This document shows, piece after piece, positions 1 to 4,668 of a stretch of 5,289 bases of DNA (the first letter of the stretch is position 1; each line of letters begins with the position of its first letter). The notes beneath the pieces were generated by a model. It was not told where the DNA came from. It ran no database searches and saw nothing but the letters and a program-made list of their open reading frames with translations. The stretch covers positions 1-5,289 of the forward strand of contig CAMNGO010000152.1 in NCBI GenBank assembly GCA_946538445.1, read 5' to 3'. The position numbers and the translations under genes are program-made. This DNA is from an uncultured Lachnospiraceae bacterium. GTDB lineage: Bacteria > Bacillota > Clostridia > Lachnospirales > Lachnospiraceae.

Positions 1-49
1 CTCTCCATTTGTGGCGCTCGTTAAACTGAACTACATCATTCACTGTCAT
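1..49 (-). CDS. N-terminus of a further small phage-type protein (cut by window edge)
   Basis: The first 16 residues are visible: MTVNDVVQFNERHKWR. The ATG at 47-49 has TAAGGAGGAG (56-65) six bases upstream, which also contains the stop codon of the preceding gene. The DVVQFNExHKW beginning resembles small beta-rich proteins in clostridial prophage arrays, but too little is visible for a family call. It shows that the array continues past the left edge. Confidence 0.65.
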   Translation of the reverse strand, partial: MTVNDVVQFNERHKWR

Positions 50-62
50 GCTATGCTCCTCC

Positions 63-284
63 TTAAAAATCAGTCCCAATAATTGGTATTATCTTCATTT
101 GTCTTGGTATCTCTGAATAATAATCACAACATATCGGATCAGGGTCTTCCTTGGTTCCAGCATGCCCGTCCTCGATATACAAAGAAGACTTCCCATGTTC
201 TCTGGTCGGAAGACAATAGATTCCACCATTATCACCAATTGCCGTATTTGTACATTTCCGGCAATCGACTCTGTATTCTGTCAT
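63..284 (-). CDS. Small Cys-rich protein of prophage type, 73 residues
   Basis: This protein has five cysteines in a likely metal-binding layout: DCRKC (C8, C11), GIYCLP (C24) and DPICCDY (C52, C53). Between them is the block YIEDGHAGTKEDPDPICC (residues 36-53). I associate this combination with short proteins of clostridial prophages and mobile elements; the function is unknown. A zinc-binding fold is a reasonable inference. The AGGAGG site at 292-297 lies seven bases before the ATG and overlaps the TAG of the HNH-like gene, so translation is probably coupled. No signal peptide or membrane segment is present. The stop TAA lies inside the TAAGGAGGAG site of the next gene. Confidence 0.72.
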   Translation of the reverse strand: MTEYRVDCRKCTNTAIGDNGGIYCLPTREHGKSSLYIEDGHAGTKEDPDPICCDYYSEIPRQMKIIPIIGTDF

Positions 285-295
285 AAACTACCCTC

Positions 296-628
296 CTACA
301 GATAATTCTTCCCGATCAGTGCCATAAATTCTTCCCTGGTATGTGTTTTCTCATACTCCCGCTGCGCGATCCGGCGCAGACGGGCCATGTTCTCCGCATT
401 CCTGTGGACTGCTGCCCTGCTGAACTCATGATGTTCCGGACAGAGCCAGCATGTAAAGCCTTCTTCCTCAGAGATCTTTCTATTGGCAGATCCGGAGAAA
501 ACATGATGCTTATGCAATACATGGTATTTCCTGTAATTCCCTTCCAGTATGCAGAGGTAACATGTTCCGTTCTTTACGTGCATAATAGATGGTTTATGTT
601 TCCTCCTCGTTTTCTTCTTCTGGTTCAT
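296..628 (-). CDS. Small HNH/zinc-finger-like protein, 110 residues
   Basis: After a basic N-terminus (NQKKKTRRKHK) the protein shows a Cys/His pattern of an HNH-type zinc finger: CYLC (C23, C26), LHKHHVF (H41, H42), GSANRKISEEEG (N49), CWLCPEHHEF (C60, C63, H66, H67) and VHRN (H75). A helical end follows, closing with MALIGKNYL. The order CxxC, HH, N, CxxHH, HxN is what I know from small phage proteins of Clostridia annotated only as hypothetical or HNH-like. It may bind or cut DNA, and HNH proteins in phages often work with terminase or recombination, but the nuclease activity is not shown. GGAG lies seven bases before the ATG at 628; a GGAGG further in has too long a spacer for the next ATG. 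It overlaps the previous gene by 35 bases. Confidence 0.72.
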   Translation of the reverse strand: MNQKKKTRRKHKPSIMHVKNGTCYLCILEGNYRKYHVLHKHHVFSGSANRKISEEEGFTCWLCPEHHEFSRAAVHRNAENMARLRRIAQREYEKTHTREEFMALIGKNYL

Positions 629-1220
629 CTTCTGTCTCCGGATTGATCAAAGAACGCACCCAATAATTCTCCATTAAGGTTTTGAATTTATGTAGGCAAG
701 GTTCATTCCTGGCATATGTAATAAATACCATCACATTGTTTTTCAGCATCAACATATTGTCATACGGATTATACATTCCTTCTGCCTGTGTCTCCCCATT
801 CTCGGAATCCACGATAGAATTTGATATACCTTCTGCAATATAGTTGTATATAAACATGGTCTCGCAATCTTTAGGACTTTGAAGGAGTCTGAGTATTTCC
901 CCTCTTGGAGATACCACTATCACACCGGTATTAATGTATAGTCCTCCTTCTTTTTCTGCTATATCCCTTGGAGATTCCCCTGGCATTTCCTGCTGGATAC
1001 CATCTTTTGTATACGATCCACCGCTGCCTATCTCCGGCAGATCACCGATCAGGCTTATTATATCTGCCTTGTATTCTTTCGGCAGCTTATCTCTTTTCAC
1101 CCAGAGATCCCAGTAAGATCCTTTTATCCTGTATCCTTCCCCATCGTTGTCTATATACAGTCCTTGTGTCTTATAAGCGGTATTCAACATCCTCTTCAAT
1201 GTTGATTTCTTTATGAACAT
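594..1220 (-). CDS. Unknown protein with acidic C-terminal tail, 208 residues
   Basis: I do not recognise a named family. The N-terminal part alternates strands and turns (GLYIDNDGEGYRIKG, about residues 20-34, then SYWDLWVKRDKLPKEYKADI), and the middle continues beta-rich (EGGLYINTGVIVVSPRGEI). A further core segment is NMLMLKNNVMVFITYA. The last 17 residues are nearly all acidic (ETEDEPEEENEEET). Acidic tails of this kind occur on single-stranded DNA-binding proteins and on proteins that mimic DNA, but no OB-fold signature is clear, so this is only a thought. The ATG at 1220 is preferred because AAGGGGG lies seven bases before it; a GTG two codons earlier (1226) overlaps the previous stop as GTGA but has no spacing for a binding site. 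The end overlaps the next gene by 35 bases. Confidence 0.7.
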   Translation of the reverse strand: MFIKKSTLKRMLNTAYKTQGLYIDNDGEGYRIKGSYWDLWVKRDKLPKEYKADIISLIGDLPEIGSGGSYTKDGIQQEMPGESPRDIAEKEGGLYINTGVIVVSPRGEILRLLQSPKDCETMFIYNYIAEGISNSIVDSENGETQAEGMYNPYDNMLMLKNNVMVFITYARNEPCLHKFKTLMENYWVRSLINPETEDEPEEENEEET

Positions 1221-1233
1221 TTTCACACCCCCT
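1221..1233 (-). repeat. Copy 1 of a 13-base gene-junction repeat AGGGGGTGTGAAA
   Basis: The minus strand reads AGGGGGTGTGAAA just before the ATG at 1220. It encodes the last residues and stop (G-V-stop) of the 147-residue protein and at the same time supplies the GGGGG binding site of the next gene. An identical 13-mer is at 4656-4668. Confidence 0.7.
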
Positions 1234-1666
1234 TATCTCGGCTTTCCTCCTCATTGATCAAGCCTTCCAGTTTCATTGCTTCCGAAGGAACATCAATCCC
1301 CAGTTCCTCTTTTATGCACTGTACGTTATCTCCCCAGGTTACAAGTCCTGATCCCAGGCAGTCCGTTTTCAGATTCCATCTCTTCAAAAACCTCTCGCAT
1401 CTTGTTTTCCCGAATCCAAATTCATCATGGATCGTCATCAGCGCCTGACAGAGAAATGATTCGTACATACATTTCTTGATCGGTTCCAGGCCTTCTTCGA
1501 TCTCTTTCATGGAGAGGTTCACATTCAGATTGAGCTTGCCTCTCAGTCTTATTTCCTCACGGATCAGCTCATATCCCTGTTTATCTCCTGCCTCTTCCAG
1601 GATCCTCATAGCCAGCTGCAGGCCGTGAGATCTGCCCCTGTCATATTCTCTTTGTTTATTCGCCAT
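1223..1666 (-). CDS. Helical phage-type protein of unknown function, 147 residues
   Basis: The protein starts with a charged helix (NKQREYDRGRSHGLQLAMRILEE, residues 3-25) and continues with two further helical parts. The central block ALMTIHDEFGFGKTRCERFL (75-94) followed by a VTWGDNVQCIKEELGI segment (109-124) is a pattern I associate with small proteins of clostridial prophages and related elements, but the family has no function that I know. The start at 1666 is chosen because AGAGGAG lies six bases upstream; the upstream ATG at 1693 would give nine extra residues and a 38-base overlap with the 3D gene. With the chosen start the overlap is 11 bases. Five cysteines (66, 73, 90, 103, 117) are spread without a metal-site spacing. 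The gene ends in the GGGGGTGTGAAA junction. Confidence 0.7.
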   Translation of the reverse strand: MANKQREYDRGRSHGLQLAMRILEEAGDKQGYELIREEIRLRGKLNLNVNLSMKEIEEGLEPIKKCMYESFLCQALMTIHDEFGFGKTRCERFLKRWNLKTDCLGSGLVTWGDNVQCIKEELGIDVPSEAMKLEGLINEEESRDKGV

Positions 1667-2027
1667 ACTCGTCTCCTCTGACCACCCAAACATTCGTGTA
1701 CTGTACGCCTCTTCTCAATGTCTCTTCATGGCTTTCCACAAATATATCGATATGGTCCCCGTTTACTCCTCCTCCGGTATCCTCCGCCGTATATATGATC
1801 CCATCGATCAGCACCCTGCTGCCGATGTCGATCACTGCCGGATCCACCGCAATCGTATGCTCGCTTCTGGCAATCTTCCCGCTGGAAGTCTCATGTCCAA
1901 AATCTTCCGAGCATATTTCGCATGGGCAGAAAAATGTCAGTTTGAATTCTCCCATGTTGATCCGTGTTCCTGCCTCCAGCTGCATAGGTATCATCAGCAT
2001 GACCAGGAATAGTAACACTCTTTTCAT
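1656..2027 (-). CDS. Secreted 3D-domain protein (cell-wall-active, double-psi beta-barrel)
   Basis: The 123-residue protein has a signal peptide (MKRVLLFLVMLMIPMQLEAG) and then a 3D domain, named for three conserved aspartates. These are seen in AVDP (D62), AEDTGGGVNG (D83) and HIDIFVESH (D94). The front of the domain carries FFCPCEIC (residues 32-39), like the YCPCxxCC motif of clostridial members, with one cysteine fewer. This fold is shared with MltA-type lytic transglycosylases and RlpA, so the protein probably acts on or binds peptidoglycan outside the membrane. No other wall-binding domain is present. I chose the ATG at 2027 because AGAGGAGG lies six bases upstream; an upstream ATG (2069) would put 14 polar residues before the signal peptide and has no good site. 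The role in a phage or element could be host wall opening; this is inference. Confidence 0.87.
   Translation of the reverse strand: MKRVLLFLVMLMIPMQLEAGTRINMGEFKLTFFCPCEICSEDFGHETSSGKIARSEHTIAVDPAVIDIGSRVLIDGIIYTAEDTGGGVNGDHIDIFVESHEETLRRGVQYTNVWVVRGDEYGE
1673..1679 (-). promoter_or_regulatory. Ribosome binding site that sets the start at 1666
   Basis: AGAGGAG on the minus strand lies six bases before the ATG at 1666. It sits inside the end of the 3D-domain gene and decides against the upstream ATG at 1693. Confidence 0.7.
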
Positions 2028-2033
2028 TTCCTT

Positions 2034-2041
2034 CCTCCTCT
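2034..2041 (-). promoter_or_regulatory. Ribosome binding site that sets the 3D-domain gene start
   Basis: AGAGGAGG on the minus strand lies six bases before the ATG at 2027 and touches the TGA of the preceding gene (2041-2043). It decides in favour of the shorter form with an intact N-terminal signal peptide. Confidence 0.8.
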
Positions 2042-2274
2042 CAGAATTCCTCCCGGAATGCCGGTACAAGGGAATTGAAGAATGCTTCGATCAGTCCGAT
2101 CGGCTGTTCCAGCTTTATCCATCCGTAAGCCGATACCTTCCCCTGTTTCCTCACCCGTGTGTATGTATGTGTTTCCACTACCTTCTGCCTTTCCAGTATT
2201 TCTTTATGCTCCATCACCCACATAGGCTCCTGGGCAAAATATACATATCCGTTCTTTGTGTTGCTTAAATCCAT
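2041..2274 (-). CDS. Unknown protein, 77 residues
   Basis: This small protein is coupled to its upstream neighbour through TAATG and has an AAGGA site about nine bases before the start. It reads as a beta-rich N-terminal part with aromatic residues (NGYVYFAQEPMWVM, residues 8-21), a charged middle (HKEILERQKVVETHTYTRVRK) and a C-terminal amphipathic helix (IGLIEAFFNSLVPAFREEF). There is no signal peptide, membrane span or cysteine. Function is unknown. Its TGA lies inside the binding site region of the 3D-domain gene, so expression of the two is probably linked. Confidence 0.6.
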   Translation of the reverse strand: MDLSNTKNGYVYFAQEPMWVMEHKEILERQKVVETHTYTRVRKQGKVSAYGWIKLEQPIGLIEAFFNSLVPAFREEF

Positions 2275-2726
2275 TATTCAAAATCCTTGTCTTTTAGTCT
2301 CCAGACACCTTTCACATTCCATTCCGGATAATATTTCTCCAGGTCAGCAAGTACATCTTCCCCGCGTTTATATGAATCCATCCGGACAGCCTTTACTTTT
2401 GTTCCATTTTTCTCAGTCAACAGCGCCACATAATCATATTTTGCTGACCCTGCCTCCCGGATCCGTCTCACTGCCGCATCCCATTCCTTTTCATATCTTT
2501 TCATCCATGATTCTTTTGGCTGCGGGTTTTCCAACATAATGGTTTTTCTCGCTCTTAATTCCCTCCATATCATCTTCTGCAGAGTTGCCTTCTTTTTCTT
2601 CTCATAAAGATACCGATAGGCCTCTTCCAACGCCTCCGTGTCAAAATCTCCCAATGTCGATCTTGCTCCATTGACTGCAGGCATTTCAATGATGCGGTAT
2701 ATCTGTTCCTCTATTGTTGCCTTCAT
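2274..2726 (-). CDS. Unknown protein, 150 residues
   Basis: I do not recognise this protein. The N-terminal two thirds looks helical and very charged (KEKKKKATLQKMIWRELRAR-like stretch around residues 42-60, then MKRYEKEWDAAVRRIREAG, 74-92). The last third is alpha-beta: a strand YDYVALLTE, a strand TKVKAVRM, a helix EDVLADLEKYYPEW and a final strand VKGVWRL (about 98-145). It overlaps the RNase H-fold gene by 41 bases, the longest overlap in the window. The start at 2726 is supported by AAGGAAGAGG immediately upstream; the next in-frame ATG (residue 15, at 2684) would remove the overlap but has no binding site. The stop TAA shares its last A with the ATG of the next gene (TAATG). Confidence 0.65.
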   Translation of the reverse strand: MKATIEEQIYRIIEMPAVNGARSTLGDFDTEALEEAYRYLYEKKKKATLQKMIWRELRARKTIMLENPQPKESWMKRYEKEWDAAVRRIREAGSAKYDYVALLTEKNGTKVKAVRMDSYKRGEDVLADLEKYYPEWNVKGVWRLKDKDFE

Positions 2727-3156
2727 CCTCTTCCTTCTTTCTTTTGATCTCAGCGATCATCCAGCTCCTGTATTCATGCCCTCCACGATGCGTGACGATA
2801 CTATGTTTATGCGCTCTGTCGTAAAATTCCATCCACAGATCACGGTTTGCGATCTCTTCACCGTTCTTTTTTCTGAAATCCTGTGTCACCCACTCGGGCA
2901 GATAGTACCCAATCATGTCCAAAAGCATGGAATCAGACGTAAAAATGGTGATTGAGGACGGTTTCACAACTCTTCCCAGGGCTTTTGTGATGCCTTCCAG
3001 GATGCACTCATGGAGGCTTCCCGATCGCATAAACATGCCATTCTTTGTAATCGGCATGCCCCTGATCCGGCACTCCAGAAGGTACATGACAGTTCTCTCC
3101 TGTTTCTTCAGGCTCCGGATGTCCGTTTCCACATAAATGTTCACCTGCATCATCAT
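2686..3156 (-). CDS. Diverged RNase H-fold protein, 156 residues
   Basis: The order of elements follows RNase HI: a first strand VNIYVET (residues 5-11), a helix SLHECILEGITKAL (47-60) matching the glutamate-bearing helix, a strand with the TDS-like motif ITIFTSDSMLLDMI (69-82, D75), the segment ANRDLWMEFYDRA (103-115) matching the NxDLW block, and VTHRGGHE (121-128) matching the GHxGH block. RNase HI uses four acidic residues; here the first Asp position holds V-E-T (E10 could substitute), E50 or E54 and D75 remain, and the last Asp seems absent. It may be a weakened or altered nuclease or a nucleic acid binder. Three consecutive ATGs (3156, 3153, 3150) are possible starts; the GAGGTGG site fits the third best (154 residues), while the first overlaps the previous stop as ATGA. 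The fold call is by eye. Confidence 0.65.
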   Translation of the reverse strand: MMMQVNIYVETDIRSLKKQERTVMYLLECRIRGMPITKNGMFMRSGSLHECILEGITKALGRVVKPSSITIFTSDSMLLDMIGYYLPEWVTQDFRKKNGEEIANRDLWMEFYDRAHKHSIVTHRGGHEYRSWMIAEIKRKKEEDEGNNRGTDIPHH

Positions 3157-3449
3157 GCCACCTCGATCATGATGTAAATGTGTTCCTCTATATCCCTGTA
3201 CCTGATCACTCCGGCCTCTTCCAGGGATATCCGGTTCAGCTTCTTCTTGTGTTCATATTTCCCTTCGTACTCCCTACGGTATATTTCCGTATAGAGCTGC
3301 GTATTATATATCTCTTTGTTCAGCCATGTAGTCTCGGGATGAAATTCCAGAAGCCTTTTAAATCCCCTGAACAATTCCTCCCCGAATCTGTTGCGTATGA
3401 TCAGTCTCTCTGATCCGTTCATAGTCTTTATCACATCCGCTGCCTTCAT
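3153..3449 (-). CDS. Unknown protein, 98 residues, coupled to the replication initiator
   Basis: The ATG overlaps the stop of the initiator gene (ATGA), and a GGAGGAGA site lies inside the end of that gene, so translation is probably coupled. The protein begins with a short helix (KAADVIKTM) and a strand (RLIIRNRFGEELFRGF, about residues 15-30), and continues with mixed charged, tyrosine-rich segments ending in a strand EHIYIMIEVA. This alpha-beta layout resembles small accessory proteins of mobile elements that I cannot name. Its fixed place after the initiator suggests a role in replication or copy control, but that is inference from position only. No catalytic or metal-binding motif is visible; the protein has no cysteine. 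Confidence 0.7.
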   Translation of the reverse strand: MKAADVIKTMNGSERLIIRNRFGEELFRGFKRLLEFHPETTWLNKEIYNTQLYTEIYRREYEGKYEHKKKLNRISLEEAGVIRYRDIEEHIYIMIEVA

Positions 3450-4171
3450 GATGTATCTCCTCCTCTGATTCTGATCAGCGTGTATTCCCTGTACGGATAT
3501 CCTGTAATGGGGTTGATGGATTCATAGAAGGATTCTTTGTCCAGATAATATCCCTTCGGTATCCTGATCTTGTTCCAGGTCTTCCACTTCCGGGCCTTCT
3601 GTTTCGGTTCCGGTATGGGCATGTTCCTGGATGCCCAATAATGCGACTCCTTCAGTCTCTTATCCGTTAAAGGGCATTTGGTCATGTACCCAGCCAGGGC
3701 GGCAAACTCCCCCTTCTCATACAGGAGCTGGAAGGATACCTTCCCATGTGGCCAGCATTCCCGTATCTTGATATCTACATCCGCTGCCCTCTTGATCACT
3801 ACATGAATGTGCCAGGCTCCTCTGGTTCCCACTTCGATATTGCGGATCCATCGGAATACAATCCCTTTCTTCCTGAACCAATCCCTGAGTTTGCGGATAA
3901 ATATACTCCAATCCTTCTTACACTGATCCATATTCTCCGGTCTGATGTCTTTTCGATAGGTGAGAGTAACTAGGTAATCATTCTTCTCAAAGTAAAGCCG
4001 GAGTTTCCTCCGGCACTTTTTTACCTTTTCCCTGTGGTTCAGCTTCTGCTTCTCCTCCGGCGTCAATTCCCTCTTTCTCGACCTGAGACCTTGATATTTA
4101 TGGAACCGGGAGTGATACTGTTCGACCTCAATAGCATTCGGACTGATATACCTCTTCTCCAGGTATCCCAT
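3446..4171 (-). CDS. Rolling-circle replication initiator (HUH endonuclease, ORF2/G2P-like)
   Basis: This protein of 241 residues is predicted to nick one DNA strand at an origin, stay covalently bound through a tyrosine and prime rolling-circle replication. The three expected motifs occur in order: motif 1 YLVTLTYR (residues 66-73), the metal-binding HUH motif WHIHVVI (120-126, with H121 and H123), and a catalytic-tyrosine motif GYMTK (161-165, Y162 with K165). Between motifs 1 and 2 lies a helix (ENMDQCKKDWSIFIRKLRD) typical of phage and plasmid ORF2/G2P-type replication proteins. The N-terminal 60 residues are highly basic. No helicase domain is present, so a host helicase would be needed. 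A GAGGAGG site five bases before the ATG fixes the start. The TGA overlaps the next gene as ATGA. There is one catalytic tyrosine candidate in motif 3, as in plasmid-type initiators, rather than the paired tyrosines of P2 gpA-type proteins. The class is secure; the exact family is inferred by eye. Confidence 0.88.
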   Translation of the reverse strand: MGYLEKRYISPNAIEVEQYHSRFHKYQGLRSRKRELTPEEKQKLNHREKVKKCRRKLRLYFEKNDYLVTLTYRKDIRPENMDQCKKDWSIFIRKLRDWFRKKGIVFRWIRNIEVGTRGAWHIHVVIKRAADVDIKIRECWPHGKVSFQLLYEKGEFAALAGYMTKCPLTDKRLKESHYWASRNMPIPEPKQKARKWKTWNKIRIPKGYYLDKESFYESINPITGYPYREYTLIRIRGGDTS

Positions 4172-4277
4172 GATAGCCTCCTCGTCATAACTTTAGACCG
4201 TTAATCGAGATTTAAAACCGGGTACCCCCGGCTTAAATCCCACGTATTATGATTGCTATATTTCCGCCCTTATGCTA
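4172..4277 (-). promoter_or_regulatory. Intergenic region before rep; the only real gap in the array
   Basis: These 106 bases separate the upstream block from the replication initiator gene. They are AT-rich except for the GC core of a stem-loop at 4209-4239. The initiator's GAGGAGG binding site is at the low-coordinate end. No good -35/-10 pair is visible; a CATAAT at 4246-4251 (minus strand) has no matching -35. The position makes this the natural candidate for an origin, an attenuator or a promoter of the rep segment. Confidence 0.5.
4209..4239. repeat. Stem-loop (12 paired bases with a small bulge) upstream of rep
   Basis: On the plus strand, GATTTAAAACCGGG (4209-4222) pairs with CCCGGCTTAAATC (4227-4239) around a TACC loop. 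This gives seven AT-rich pairs, a small internal mismatch (AA opposite C), and five GC pairs. The core also contains the perfect palindrome GGGTACCC (4220-4227). Read on the minus strand, the GC stem is followed by TTTT, so it could act as a weak intrinsic terminator or attenuator after the Cys-cluster gene. Rolling-circle initiators of the HUH class often nick at a hairpin near their own gene, so it is also a candidate double-strand origin. The sequence alone does not decide. Confidence 0.6.
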
Positions 4278-4505
4278 TTATTTAGTTATGGGTCGTGTGG
4301 ATGGAGTCGTACAGGTAGTGCTGTTGGCTCTGTCCTCTTTTTTGTCCTTTTTAAGCCACCCTTTCAGGTTCTTTTTTCTTTTCTCCATCTTCTCCCGTAG
4401 TTCCAGGACTTCCTTGCACTCTGTCCCGTCCTTGCATCTGCTCCTCTCCATACAGTTTGAACAGACTTTCTTTTTGGCAGCATCCATCTCTTTCAGCATA
4501 CTCAT
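4278..4505 (-). CDS. Small Cys-cluster, lysine-rich protein, 75 residues, unknown
   Basis: The N-terminal part carries a compact cysteine cluster, CSNCMERSRCKDGTEC (residues 15-30), spaced C-x2-C-x5-C-x5-C, which could bind one zinc ion. A long basic/acidic helix follows (about 31-60, rich in K and E), then a threonine- and serine-rich tail (STTCTTPSTRPITK). The ATG overlaps the TGA of the membrane protein gene as ATGA. A GGAGG site lies seven bases upstream inside that gene, which supports this start over the second ATG two codons later. It is the last gene before the only true intergenic region. I do not recognise a family; a small zinc-ribbon-like nucleic acid or protein binder is possible. 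The plus-strand reading frame opposite it is an antisense shadow of its Lys/Glu-rich codons. Confidence 0.65.
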   Translation of the reverse strand: MSMLKEMDAAKKKVCSNCMERSRCKDGTECKEVLELREKMEKRKKNLKGWLKKDKKEDRANSTTCTTPSTRPITK

Positions 4506-4654
4506 TCCACTGCCTCCATTCTCTTTTCAAGTAATCGGATCTTACGATCTATCTTCTCCATCCACCTATTGGTTTTGTACATGTCCATCGCAGATGCTCC
4601 GCAAACGATACCGATTATCATTGTTAATATTGGAATAATTATTTGGCTCCACAT
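4502..4654 (-). CDS. Small single-span membrane protein, 50 residues
   Basis: This short frame (ATG at 4652-4654, TGA at 4502-4504) fills a gap between two clear genes. Residues 2-24 are strongly hydrophobic (WSQIIIPILTMIIGIVCGAS and on), giving one membrane span. Residues 27-50 are charged and amphipathic (KTNRWMEKIDRKIRLLEKRM), consistent with a short cytoplasmic helix or coiled coil. The start has a GGGGG site eight bases upstream and lies three bases after the HTH stop. The stop overlaps the next ATG as ATGA, a coupling signature seen elsewhere in the array. Short one-span proteins with a coiled tail occur in phages as holin-like, antiholin or membrane-anchoring proteins, but nothing here decides between them. 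The coding call rests on the fit to neighbours and the sensible composition. Confidence 0.75.
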   Translation of the reverse strand: MWSQIIIPILTMIIGIVCGASAMDMYKTNRWMEKIDRKIRLLEKRMEAVE

Positions 4655-4655
4655 A

Positions 4656-4668
4656 TTTCACACCCCCT
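4656..4668 (-). repeat. Copy 2 of a 13-base gene-junction repeat AGGGGGTGTGAAA
   Basis: This is identical to the junction at 1221-1233. Here it encodes the C-terminal G-V-stop of the HTH protein and the GGGGG binding site of the 50-residue membrane protein. Confidence 0.7.

Noticed and set aside
594..1226. GTG start at 1226 for the 208-residue protein
   Set aside because: It overlaps the previous stop as GTGA, but the GGGGG site would then be directly against the start codon; the ATG at 1220 has a seven-base spacer.
1696..2268. Plus-strand open frame of 190 codons, the longest on that strand
   Set aside because: It lies opposite the 3D-domain gene, whose signal peptide, three aspartates and strong binding site prove the minus strand is coding. 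The plus translation is low-complexity and rich in Ser, Pro, Leu and His, as expected of an antisense shadow.
3717..3911. Alternative minus-strand frame inside the replication initiator gene
   Set aside because: It lies fully within the initiator, across its HUH motif, and has no binding site or recognisable motif.
4246..4274. Possible minus-strand promoter with CATAAT as -10 before the replication initiator
   Set aside because: At 17 bases upstream the sequence is CATAAG, not TTGACA-like, and there is no extended TG. It is too weak to report as a promoter.
4249..4638. Plus-strand hydrophobic frame of 129 codons that looks like a membrane protein
   Set aside because: Its Phe/Leu/Ser runs come from the antisense of Lys/Glu/Arg codons of the Cys-cluster gene and of the 50-residue gene. 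No good binding site precedes it and no other plus-strand gene exists in the window.
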